NCBI RefSeq assembly: GCF_000003815.2
Contig: NC_049989.1
Location: forward strand, 7,140,734-7,204,733
Length of the DNA: 64,000 bases
Origin: Branchiostoma floridae
Taxonomy: Eukaryota; Chordata; Leptocardii; Amphioxiformes; Branchiostomatidae
Direction of reading: 5' to 3'
Position numbers and translations under genes: made by a program. Below are positions 49,740-62,213 of the stretch, piece by piece (position 1 is the first letter of the stretch; every line of letters starts with the position of its first letter). The notes beneath the pieces were generated by a model that was not told the DNA's origin, made no database searches, and saw nothing but the letters and a program-made list of their open reading frames with translations.

Positions 49740-50940
49740 GATAGCAGCTTAATTTGTTCCGCTAGTACCTTACTATTACTAGCCGCATGTAAGCATTTAT
49801 TAATCTTTAACCGGGCGCTGTGCGTCCGCACCCACGTGGTTTCAACACTCGATGATACTTTAAATTTGCTTACACAAGTAGATAAACAATCGACAGCATA
49901 TAGTTATTGTAAGGTGTCCGATTCTGGGTGTCGTGGGAATATTAATGAAAACCATTAGGACAGCTCAGACAGAAAACCATTAGGACAGATGTAAAGGGTA
50001 CTTATGATGAACAGTTCTAATGAATTGTCGCACTTTCAGGCCTGGCAAGTTAGCCTTACCATAGTAACTACTAAAACCGTGGGCCACTAGAAAGAGGTAT
50101 AAAATGCCGTAACAACACGTGTAAAACACTCAGTCGAACAGCAGTATATAGTTTATATGTACATCTGCTTGGAGATTGTCGAAACGCTCATAACAAAACA
50201 CTCCCAGTAGTTGTAGTAATTAGCAGGTTTAGTAAGGTGTGATTTTAGTTTATGAAAATAGTTAGAGTCAGACCATGGCAGAGAAACAAATGCCAAATAA
50301 GAACATGTCAGCAACTGTGTCCAGAAGCACCATTTACAGTATTGTGACATTGCCCGACAGCCTTCGCAACTCTACATGGCGACCAGTATGCCACATTCTG
50401 TGTGGACTAATAAGAACAGGAAGGGCGTTGCCCATATGTACAATGACACTCCTTCTATGACACCACCATAATGGGACTGTTATGATATAGTAATGGTATG
50501 TGATATGGGCTATGGTTAGGGGGAGGGGGGAAACGATACTACCCAAACGTCTTGTCATTCAGAGTTCAGAGCTTTGGAAAAAATGACTCTGTGTTAGATA
50601 CATTCGCAGTTGACATTTGAACGAAGCGACGCCCGCCTCATATTACATTTTGTGAGGTTTATTATTGCAATTCCATAACATTAGTCTACATGGTCTGCGT
50701 CAGTGCGGTGAAAATGTGAGAGTTACACTATGTAAAATACGTTCTTTCGCTGTAGTTCATTTGACTCTTTTTTTACCTATAGAAAAACGCATAGAAAGTT
50801 CTGGTCGTCCTGGTAAAGATGTGTAATGGCTATATTGTGATGGTACGGCCCCCACACATGTTCTATAAGGAATGAGGGATTCACCAGTTTAGTAACACGC
50901 CTATACATAACGGGATGACTAGTGATGACCGCATCGCGCC
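49740..50940. other. Divergent intergenic region between paralogue D and the titin-like gene
   Basis: It contains the 5' regions of two divergently transcribed genes. Apart from the TATA element annotated separately, I see no clear motif, repeat or coding segment. Confidence 0.5.
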
Positions 50941-50942
50941 TC

Positions 50943-50967
50943 TATATATATCCCCGGGGAACAGCTG
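50943..50967 (+). promoter_or_regulatory. TATA box with adjacent E-box, promoter of the titin-like gene
   Basis: TATATATA (50943-50950) is followed by a GC-rich step and CAGCTG (50962-50967), an E-box of the type bound by myogenic bHLH factors. The presumed 5' UTR exon ends at AACGACAAG/GTAAGC (donor at 51077). The next exon (51987 onward) has the start codon at 52033. TATA plus E-box suits a tissue-restricted muscle gene. The functional reading is inference. Confidence 0.5.
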
Positions 50968-52032
50968 CACAGTACAGTCCCCAGGGTCGCGCCGTGCGGC
51001 CGCCAACTCAGATTTCTGCACAGTTTTCCCCGGAGAATTATCCTTTAAAACATCGCAAGATCTCCAGTAACGACAAGGTAAGCACCGTTCGTTCAGCCCG
51101 CTAAGTGGTGTTCAAGCGTTATTGTGTGTTTCGTTGTACATTTTCGTACTAAAGACAAGCAGCTGTAAGTTATGTGTACTGCGTTTGTGACGTTGTTATG
51201 ATAGACAGGGACAGATGTTGGCTGATGAGCTATCCACGAAATATAGCTTATTTCTTACCCCCCTCCCCAATGACTAGCCCTTTTTATAATTGCCAAATAA
51301 ATTGAATGTTACACAAGAACTCGTTTGAGTTTTCTTATGTTTTGTGTCACTTCGTAAGTGATATCACTTGATGATATTCCATTGCCGTTCTATTCCTTTC
51401 TGGTGATAACAATATTTGTGTCGTAACGATACCTATTGTTACATTTACTCTTTCATGGAATGGGTTTGGCTTTTCAAGTTTATAAAGATGATGAATTCTG
51501 AACATTGCCTCCTGGACATTTTAGATAGCTTTAACGTTTCATTCGACCCATGGCTATGGCCGATCGCATTCCATAATTTCAGTAGCATACGACATGTACA
51601 GTTCTTACACAACGGAAGAACATTTTGGTCTCTGACAACCTACTAATTACGATACCGTTATTGACGGGAAATTTTAGCTGATTCATAGCTGTTACTGTTA
51701 TGAAACAGTGAGCTTCTGAGCAGGCGCGATGCCCAAATATCAGTTCCAGGGGTTCAAGAATATCGAGATATATCTAGCCGAGAATTAGTTTTTAAACGGG
51801 TCGCGCTAGAAATTATCAATGTGGTTTTATAGCAATGATCGTACACAAGGATTTTCTATCTAAAGTTATACGACCTTAATTTATAGTCTTGCTCCAAGTT
51901 TAACCTCCTTGCTTGCTCTGAATGTATTTACTGCTTTACGTATACCACCCGCGATATTGCGTGATGATTAGTTACTTTTTTCACAGGTAAAATATCATCA
52001 GGCTTGTAACAAGCAAAGAACAAAACAAGATC

Positions 52033-55000
52033 ATGTCAGGTGGAATGAAAACCCTGCGCATCAAGTCCGGAAATGACATCAAACTTGATCTGCCAATCAG
52101 CGGGGACCCTCCACCGACGGTCACGTGGTATAAGGATAACAAAGAGTTGCGTAATTTGGGCCGATACAGCATCCGGAACACCCCCATTTCTACCATACTG
52201 AAGGTGCGCGGTGCAGACTGGACAGACGCGGGAGTATATACACTAAAGGTAATGGCACTTTGAATGACACAACTACACTGATACATACTTCTTGAATTGA
52301 ATCATAAGTGGATAACATCATCAGATGACTTTAGGAATGAGTCAATAATTTTTTTCCTCCGACTCACTAACCTATTGCATATTGACGACAAACAAAAACA
52401 TATCTGAGACAGACTTGAATAAGAAATTCTACTGAATGAAATAATTTGTGTGAAATGAATTTCAGCAATTGAACTTGGTGTGAATGGAGTTGGGTACCAG
52501 GAGAATGCACACGACAAAGTCCATGTGAATATTTGTTGCGCTTTACACTCTTAACAAAATTTGCCTCTTCCCTTTTTTCCAGATTTCTAATGAGTTGGGA
52601 ACCAACAAGGCCGATATAAAGATTGAGGTGATTGGCCCTCCCGACCCCCCTAAGGGCCCCCTGACAGTCAGTGACGTCACCGCTGAAACTGCTGTGCTGA
52701 CATGGGCACCACCACAGTACGACGGCGGAGCGGAGGTAACATGGTGCTTTTTTCGCGACACCTCAATGGTGGAGCCGATGATACAGTACTAGTGTTACCA
52801 TCGATATCAAGTTGAAAATGTTCTAAGAACTCCTACTATGTGTTCGTTTAAAATTAGTTTTGGGCCACGCCTCATGAGCTCAAGCGTCTGGTTCACGCAT
52901 TCCTTGTTCAGGGCTAGCACGACTCTACGTGACGTATCAATACATTTACGGTTGCTGATTTTCAGGTGATGAACTACGTTGTTGAGAAGACGGACAGTTT
53001 CGGGTTGACCTGGGTGTTCGTGAACACAAACGTACAGAGGAACACGATCCGTGTGACCGGACTGATCCCTGATGGGGAGTACAAGTTCAGGATCAGCGCA
53101 GAAAACAGGTGAGTCATAAAGGTCAATCTATTGGATCCTTTCGTTGAGCCCTTATGACAGGTCGTTCAGTGTAATATAACCATCTACTGCCGCACCGCGT
53201 GCCTGCGAAACTGGTGTGTTACGTTGAAGGGCGGTTATACGGCTATATAGATACAGATACAGGTTATTACCACGTCATAGAGCATGATCATCACTAGCTA
53301 GATGTCATGACGTGGTAGTTTCTACACCTGACGATGTGTTTTGTTCAAGGTTTGGCACGGGACGTCCCATCGAGACTGACGTCATCGTAGCCAAGAACCC
53401 GTACGACATCCCGCCCTCCCCCCGAGGCGTGCGGATAGTGGATGCAACCGGTGAAACCATCATATTGGCATGGCGACCGCCTGCAGACGACGGCGGGTCA
53501 GAGATCACAGGTCAGTATCAACCAATCAAGTACGGCTGAAACCTTTATCTGAAGTTTCTCTAATTTCTGTGAATGAATGTTCTCAATTCTCTAAAGATAA
53601 CTTTAGTCCATATTTATTATATTTTTCTACCCAGGTTACATTGTGGAACGACGTGAGAAGACCAGCCGCCGCTGGGTGAAAGTTAACAAAACTCCCGTCA
53701 GGAAACTGGAGATCCGTTCACAGGGGCTCGTGAAGGTATTCCTCGCGCTTTGATAAAGCACCACAAATAGTGCTTCATTTTCAAACGTCACGAGCAACCG
53801 CAATGTTGGTAGCGTTGTTAGATCCAAGATGGCGACCAATCATTCCGAATCCGAACTATCAACTATTTTTTTTCAAAATCATTCTGGTACATATTCTCTA
53901 AATATTCAGGGTCAAAATCAAGCATGTATTGGTTAAGAAAAATTACGTCGCATAATGGTTTTGCACGCTCCTTTAAACACACCATGGCGGAAGTTTGCAC
54001 AGTTGACATCGTTAAAACACCTATTTTGTTTTTGCAACCGGCATTGTTTTCGTATCATTTGTTGGTGAGTGTTTTCTACTAGTTACGATGAACATGCTGG
54101 TACCCATCTAAAACTACCACGCTTCCTGTACGTTCCCAGGGCCTGGAGTACGAGCACAGGGTGAGCGCAGTGAACGCGGCGGGAGTGGGGACCCCTAGCG
54201 AACCAACCGAGCTGGTGGAGATCATTGATCCCGTTGACGAACCGACTGAATTGAAGGTGAGAATTTGCATTCGCTTTGTTTTGTGGTGCTCCAAAATAAG
54301 ACGTTATTCTAAACACTGTTGTTTTTCGCTTTCATAGCTCAGATGTGGATGAACTTGTACCATCTCTCCCCCAGGTTACAGAGGTATCCAGGAATTCGGT
54401 GTCGTTGAAGTGGACAAGGCCCCTTAGCGACGGAGGAAGCCGCATCGTGACGTACATCATCGAGCGACGTCAAATGAAGGATGCTGAGGAGACTTGGCTG
54501 CTCTGTAACGACTCGAACGTGCAAGACACCAACTTCACTGTGGGGAACCTGTTAACGGATGAGGTCATCGTCTTCAGGTAAGGACCAGATTTCTTTTTTT
54601 CTGCAATCTTTTTTATCCACTTCTTAAAAATAAAAAGACATCAACAAAGGAACGGCATGACAGAATCGATGCAAAACTAAATAGGATGAGCTTTCTACCT
54701 TTAGGGCTATAGGTGCACATCTGGTGGCTGTGACGTAGCAATGACGTAATCAAATGTCAGCCATGTCGGTTGCTCTAGTAAAGACGCATGTAAACACATA
54801 AGTCATTTTGTGAGTACTTTTCAGTATCCAGTTCAATATGACAACACCACCATCTCGTCCCCCACCCTCCTTCAACATCATACTCCTTTATGTTGAAATT
54901 TATGAATATGTTTGTTATATGTACGCACCATTATCAAATCATATCACATCACCACTCCAGGGTGTCTGCCCGTAACGCCGCCGGGGTCGTCAGTAAGCCC

Positions 55001-58000
55001 AGCGAACCCACGCCGCCCGTGGTGCTGAGGGACGAGGAACGCCCGCCTGTGGTGCAGGTGATGCAATTTTGTATTGTCTTGATTTAGCAGAGATGATGGA
55101 AGACATTTGATGTATCGCAGCTGCTGTATCATTACAGTGTCAAAGGCAATGTCAATGAAACATAAATGATAAGTTTTGAAAACGTTGCGTTTCTAGTAAT
55201 AGTTATTGGATTTTAGATCCAATGACAAGGAAGGTAACCTTTAATAAGATAGCACTGCCTAACATAGAATCCAATATTTCTGCAGGTGGACGCCAAGACT
55301 AAGACATCTCAGCGGATACGGGCAGGAGAGTCCATACATCTCATCGTCAATGTCACCGGGAAACCACGCCCTGCTATCTTCTGGACCAAAGATGAAGTTG
55401 ATATCCTGAAAGTTTCCGGAGTCAGGGTAAGAAAACGTTAACCACTCGTCCCTTGTCTTGAAGACGGCAAGATATGGTAATAATGCTAGGAGAATCTCAA
55501 ACTTATAAGCAAAGATCATACCATGATAGATCAAAAAATGTCTTTGCATATCTTTATGTGGTTTCTTGACTTCAACCAATACAATTTTGCAAAATGAAGT
55601 AAGATCTTGCTTTTTTTTTATAAAATTTCATGAAGTTGGAATGATGTGATGTTACATGGCAATATGCATTCAGGAATTACAAATTAGATTGGCATTTTTT
55701 TTAATTTGAACTAATCCTGCACTTTCTTCCGGTTGTGTGGTACGAATATCAATATCAGATCAAAAACTTGAATTTTATTGTACTGTCATGCAGGCGACAA
55801 CTGTAGAAAAGAACCTAGGGCCTACTTGTGAGCTCTATATTGCGTCATCAGAACGTGCGCACAATGGGAAATACGTCATCACGGCTCAAAACGAGTTAGG
55901 GCAGGCGTCCGAGACACTGGAGCTTGTGGTCACCGACAGACCACAGCCACCCGAAGGTGAGTCACTCTTTTAATCCAACTCTTGGAGGAACAATCTGCCA
56001 CATGATTTTTTTTTATTTTTACCTAGTACCTGTCCCCACTGCTTAGCTCCAACTCAGTTCTACAAAAGCCTATCAGTGACGTAATTCCCTGTGAACCCTT
56101 TAGATGTTGAAGTGACTGAGATCACCCCAGAGACCGCCACAGTCACGTGGCGCCCACCTGAAGACGACGGCGGGTCAGAGGTCACAAGCTACGTTGTGGA
56201 AAAGTATGACTTCAAGGTCAGTGACATAGTCCTAGGACTTTGCATGTCTGATATCATTAAGACTTTTAGAAAAGGTAAAATCACACTAGGAGGTTTGTTA
56301 GAATGACTATATAGAACAATTACACTAGTAATGTTATTATACGTCTACCAGTATTATAGACACGGTCTAATCAAACATTGTCTGAACCTCAGGAGAAAGA
56401 GTGGACGGAGGTGAATCGTAATGTCCGTAAGACGCCCTGCACCGTGACAAGGCTCGTCGGCGGACGGGTTTACAAGTTCGGCGTGCGTGCGCAGAACATG
56501 TACGGCGTCAGCGACAGGAGAGCCACGTCACAGATGGAGGCCAAATACAACTTCGAGCCACCTGAAGCACCTGACATGCCCCGGCCAATGCAGGTAACAA
56601 CATTACACAACAACATTACAACATTATATCAGCCGTTTCAACAGCAGCGTTGTAGGCGACGAAATGGTTTGCGTAGGTGAAGAATGTTGTCATTATAGGC
56701 TTTCTAGCTAGTGATGATGAGCCCAATGCCTACTACATATTACATAGTGATATTGTCTTAACACTAAAACAAGTTTTGCCTGCTTGCGATTACAATATAG
56801 CGGATAATATCATAGAAACGTAGTTGATTTCGTAAAAGAAGGAACAATGATCACATGCTTGTTAAATGCATTGTACCTTATTATGATGCATGTAACCTTT
56901 GAAAATTATTTCTCATAGATTTCCAGGGAAGAGATAGTCCTTCGTTGGAACGCGCCCCCGGCGGATGGAGGCAGTCCAGTGCTCGGGTACATCCTGGAGA
57001 AGAAGACCGGCACGTCTGTGCGCTGGGACCGGGTCAACACGGACCCCATCGCCACAGAGATCTACACCGTACCCACCGTGGAGGGAGGGGAGTACGACTT
57101 CAGGGTCGCCGCAGTGAACGCAGCAGGGGTGGGCAAGTGAGTGGATACAGCCCGATATACGCTCAATTGCTAGCCTGGGTACAATCCGATTTCTACTGGG
57201 GCTCCTTGCGCTCGCTGCGCTGATCCGATTTCTACCGGGGCAGCGAGCGCAAGGAGCCCCGGTAGAAATCGGATGGCACGCAGGCTAGACCATGGTGCGC
57301 CAAGGGAAAAATCTCCAACATAACATACACTTTTACAAAAGTAAATGTTGCAATTACAGGTCGGTTGAAAAAATATAGCGGGCCATATTTTAAGTAAGGA
57401 TCGCACGGTAATCTTTATCTGTGTCAACCAAGATTAGATGTATAAAGTTATTTGCACACTAACAACTGAACTTAGCAATGATATGCTACGCACGCCTTGT
57501 TTCGACTACATGATTTTCATCTGTTCAAACATTTTTAATCCCTGTCCTATGCTTACTCCCTTTCCATGCTCAGGTTCAGTGTGTCGTCGGGACGGATTGT
57601 AGCGAGAAACATTGGGAAGCCGGGGCCGCCACCCAGTGTGACTGTAGTGGACACCACCAGGTCCTCTGCCACCGTGCGATGGACACAGCCGGAGGACAAA
57701 GGTACATCAAGTCATATATTCAATTATAGAAATTTTTGGATAAATCATATCTGTCTTCTAGATCGAGTTTATTCTTTGTTCTGAACTAGTCACTATGTTA
57801 GATAAGTTACACATGATTAACACAAATATCTGTCTTGCAAATGGTCTTCGTGCATGACGTAGCCATAACATTGATGATTAATATCATGTCGTGATTATCA
57901 TTTTGATATAAGCTTAAGGACACATTATGTATTTTTCATTGGGCAATGCCTTTTAGGAACGATTCCTCTTTTTCCCCATACTTCAAATACTAGTATATAT

Positions 58001-60679
58001 TCAATGTGTCTGCCCCTGGTGCTGAAATACCGCTTGTTATTGTACATTATAAAGTATGGGTAGATGCTTACCAATAATTGTTTCCAACCTCAGGAGGCGC
58101 TGCCATCCAGGGGTACGTTCTGGAAGTTAAAGATACGAAGACAGGGTGGCGCAAGTGCCACACATGTGACGTCATCAAGGGTTGCAACATGACCGTGACT
58201 GGACTAGATCCGGGTCAGGAGTACCTGTTCCGGGTCAGCGCCGTCAATGAACATGGACAGGGAGAGGAGACGGAAACCACTGAGTCTGTAGAAGCTAAGG
58301 ATAGGTACGTTATAACCTTACCTAGATACATATCATAGAAACTTAGCACTTTCTATCTGTGGAACCATGCTTTTTTTTCCAATGTATAATAAAGAAAATA
58401 TGTCTATGAGACAAATATTAAAAGCCAGAGAACATGTAGCCAAGTATAGATGTACAGGATAAATTATAATTGTAACATTGTGCAGACTTGAGCCACCGGA
58501 AGTGGAAGTAGACCCCTTGATGACGCGCGGCACCTCGGTGCATGCTGGCGAGACTCTGCACCTTAAGGCGGGAATCAGCGGCAGACCTGCTCCGGAGGTC
58601 ACGTGGTCCATCCCACAGGAGGTACAGATGATTTTATTACAAAACGTTCGTTCATCGTCAGAAGAATAGATATAGTCGTTGGTACAAACTTTCAGAAGCC
58701 TCTTTCTATTCCCATCCTCCTGCGCACGGTCCTCCAACGGCACTAGGTAACTGCCAATAGGCACTTATATTTAATTAACTTGTGCCGTTGGGGGACCGAG
58801 CGTTGGAGGATGTCTATTCCTGACGTCAGGTGTTCATAAGATCACGTGTTTCAAATGGTATCCGAGCATGAAGAGAGCAATAATGACGGCTAATACGAGA
58901 AGTTTATGCGTAAGATCACTGAACTGAACACAGTTTAGAATAGAATAACCATTTGTCCGTCTTTTAGGAGCGCGAGGGTCGCATCGCTGTGGACACTACG
59001 ACAAAGGACACGCAGCTGTTGGTGATGAACTGTGACAGGACTGACGCTGGCAGGTCTGTGTTCTACTACATGTTCATATTAGGTGGTAAACTCAGTGGGC
59101 ATTAACATAGTTCCGATCAAAAATTCTTCTAACACTACAAATTCAACTATCAGATGGGGTATTCCTTTTTACCCATATGCATTTCATTGATGAACTTTAA
59201 CGGTTAGCCTTGACTGAAGATCATCATAACAAACGACAACACTAATTATTTAAGGTTTTGCAAAATGATCCGTGTGTTTGTGATGTAAGGCTGACGGCAC
59301 GAGCTGATATGGAAATTTATTTCTTGTTCCAGATACGTACTTACCCTTAAGAACAGCGTTGGTGCCAAGACAATGACGTTCAGTGTCAAGGTGCTGGACA
59401 GTCCGTCTACTCCCGTCAACCTTCGAGTCAAGGACGCCAACAAAAATCAGGCTGTTCTCAACTGGGATCCTCCAGAGAAGGTGCCGTCTTGTCTTTCCAC
59501 TAGCATAACAGACTTATATTAAAGTACGTTGGGTGGTTTGCCACTGTGAACGTCTGTTGACTTATACTTTTGATATAAGACTTATTACTTATTTCAGGTG
59601 TTCATTTATGTATATATATGTGTTCAAGGACGGAGGTAGCCTGGTCACACACTACATTGTTGAGAAGAGAGAACAGTCACGACGCACCTGGGGTCCCGTG
59701 GATAGGGAGGTGCAGAGGAACTCCTACCGGGTCAACATGGTCGAGGGCAACCACTACTACTTTCGAGTCACTGCCGTGAATGAATATGGAGAGGGCGTCC
59801 CGGCGGAAACCACGGCACCGACCCTGGCGGCCGACCCTGTTGAGGTGCCCGATCCACCAAGATTCCTGGAGGTACTTTGTCCATAACTTCTGATACTCGT
59901 TTTCACAAATGGTACCCCAGATTATAAACTGGAGTGTCCAATTACTTTCAGCTCGTTCTGAGTCCAATAGCTTTAGTTCTACTGCAGTTTCAAAAGGAAC
60001 CGCTAAGGTATCCAAAATGTGTCCCGTTTTCAAGCCGTCACATATGAAACATTATACATGTAGTGCCATTTTTATAACGTATCGAGTAAGCAGACTAAAA
60101 TGCCACAAAATAACTGGGAACAAAATGTGACTTCCTAAAGTGAGACAACAACCACGGTAGTTACAACACTATTTCTCACAAACAATGTTCATACATGGGA
60201 TGTTTCAGGTGACCCAGGTGACGGAAACAAGCATAGGTCTGTCATGGGAGAAACCTGACTGGGACGGAGGCGCCAGGGTGGAGACGTATGTCATTGGTAA
60301 GTGTGGAACAAAATTTCTTTCGTGATTTCAGAATTAGTAATGGTTAAAAATTTCTTCAGAAAAAACACTTTTAACAGTTAAAGCGTTTTGTGGTTAATTT
60401 CCGTTGTCCTGCCTCGTCAGAGTACTTAGTAGTAACACTGTTCATCTATCATCTATCGTTCTTGCAGAGGGACTATGGGAAGGCAGCAACTCCTGGACGT
60501 TTATGAAGAACACATGTCAGACTCACGTGACCCTGATGGGACTGGACGAGGGGATGACGTACAGCATCCGGGTCCGTGCGCAAAACGGGGCGGGAATCGG
60601 GCATCCGGCGGAGGTGGAGGAGGATATCGTCTGCAGACATCAGGGGAGCCTGCCCATGGTGGACCTGGGAATGCTATAG
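52033..60679 (+). CDS. Titin/twitchin-like Ig and fibronectin III protein, 21 coding exons
   Basis: Coding exons: 52033-52248, 52583-52735, 52966-53108, 53350-53510, 53635-53735, 54140-54256, 54375-54577, 54961-55057, 55286-55426, 55794-55956, 56104-56216, 56393-56593, 56919-57136, 57574-57701, 58094-58304, 58486-58621, 58968-59053, 59333-59480, 59629-59871, 60209-60296, 60468-60679. Total 1092 residues, in frame throughout. Domain order: Ig (1-90), Fn x3 (91-389), Ig (390-492), Fn x3 (493-788), Ig (789-887), Fn x2 (888-1075), short unique tail. Ig domains show the I-set TVTWYKD and DAGVYTL type motifs. Fn domains show W.PP..DGG, Y.VE and Y.FRV.A.N..G motifs typical of sarcomeric A-band titin, twitchin and MyBP-C. 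No kinase, PEVK or signal peptide is present, so it is expected to be cytoplasmic and sarcomeric. Two donors (after 59053 and 59480) are weak. Confidence 0.87.
57172..57286. repeat. Hairpin element in an intron of the titin-like gene
   Basis: AGCCTGGGTACAATCCGATT through GCGCTCGCTGC on the left pairs with GCAGCGAGCGC through AATCGGATGGCACGCAGGCT on the right. The centre carries a second partial copy of GATTTCTACCGGGG. About 47-bp arms. Probably a small MITE. Confidence 0.8.
58713..58812. repeat. Hairpin element in an intron of the titin-like gene
   Basis: CATCCTCCTGCGCACGGTCC with AACGGCAC on the left pairs with GTGCCGTTGGGGGACCG and AGCGTTGGAGGATG on the right, about 31-bp arms around an AT-rich centre. 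The family differs from the 57.2-kb hairpin. Confidence 0.75.
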
Positions 60680-61560
60680 AACAATACACTGGAGTAATCT
60701 GTACTATGGTGATAAGCTAGATGACAGTCCCAAGTGCGCATGTGTAGGCGTGATGCATAGCGGTTTAAGGTCAAAGTGTAAGGCCCCTGCCATGGTCAAT
60801 TTCTCTATCTATGCCAGGAGCCTTAAACTTTTATCTCAGACCACAGCTGTGAACATGCTCACTTTGTACTTGGAATGTGAACTGACATTGGAGCCAATAA
60901 AAGAGTCACTGCACGTGACAACAGCTGGGCGCCTCACCACATTTTGCTTGGATTATGTTGAGAGTCAAGTTGCCACTGTACTATTGAGCTCAATTTGCCT
61001 GTAAATATTGTAATGTGCAAATGTACAAAAATGTAAGACTACCTTATCTATACAATGTCAAAGAAACTGAAAGGAGTGGACCATTTGTAAGATCAGGACA
61101 AAAGATATTCTTACAGTGACGTGTCGCTTTTAAAAGTGCGCCCTGACAATGGCAGTCACATATATAGACACGTACTCATCTTTGTATACTGGATATGACT
61201 TTTAGCACGGCGGTTGTGTGGTCTATAGTAAATGAAACCAGGACATACTTGTGTGGAGACATAACAACCTTGCAAGGCAGCCATGTGCTTAATTTTATTT
61301 ATGACAAAATAGCCGAGGTGCTATTGCCGGACGTGACAAAACTGGTAAATTTGACCAGATTATATCGAGACTTTGTAATCTGACCCGACAGTGAATTCTT
61401 TGCATGCTTGTATGATTCATATTATAAAAATAGGAGTTGTGATTAGTATACATGGGTGTTGTTTTGATATTGATTACAAGTAGTTAGTAGTTACCAAGCC
61501 AATTGCGTGTTCACTTGCATGATTCATTTATTCTTCATACCGCAAATACAATAAATATAT
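60680..61560 (+). other. 3' UTR of the titin-like gene with candidate poly(A) signals
   Basis: After the TAG at 60677-60679, AATAAA occurs at 60896-60901 and again at 61550-61555. Either could end the transcript. No further exon with an Ig or Fn domain was found between here and 63499, so the stop appears to be the true end of the gene. Confidence 0.55.
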
Positions 61561-61747
61561 GCATGACGGATGTCTAATTAAATCCCATGTAACTGTGCAC
61601 TATTGTCTTATTAGTTTGCAATACCTGAAATGAACAATAGCCATTCAAAATTATTTAAAACAATTGTCTGGTATCATGAAATAAAAAAGTGCCAACAGTT
61701 GCGTTTGCTTTGTCTTTTTTTTGCAAACGTGACACATTTCAGTTCAC

Positions 61748-62213
61748 AAATTTTATCAATACATGTGTAATTCAATTTTCCAATTAGTTCGTAAAGTGAC
61801 CAATTTCTAAATGAATTAATGATAACGTAGCTTGTAACCAATAGAAAATAACACCTGACACTTGCGTAAAGTCTACTATATATATATATATATACAGTCA
61901 AACCTGTATTAGGGGCCACCTCTACAGAGGGGCCACCTGTCCATAGTGGCCACTTTTTGTCGGTCCCTTGGGTATTTTATCTACAAGTTGCCACCTCTAT
62001 ACAGAGGCCACCTGTCTATAGTGGCCAAATTTGTCCGGTCCCTTGAGTGGCCGCTATAGACAGGTTTGACTGTATATATATATAGTAGACGTTACCCAAG
62101 TGTCAGGTGTTATTTTCTATTGGTTACAAGCTACGTTATCATTAATTCATTTAGAAATTGGTCACTTTACGAACTAATTGGAAAATTGAATTACACATGT
62201 ATTGATAAAATTT
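61748..62213. mobile_element. Large near-perfect palindrome with 154-160-bp arms
   Basis: The left arm 61748-61907 is the reverse complement of the right arm 62060-62213. They differ by about two substitutions (CACTTGCGTAAAGT against CACTTGGGTAACGT) and the length of a TA run. The arms run from AAATTTTATCAATACATG to ACAGTCAAACCTGT. The 152-bp loop holds two tandem copies of a GGCCACCT...TAGTGGCCA...GTCCCTTG unit. No transposase is encoded. A family fragment lies at 8424-8460. Confidence 0.85.
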
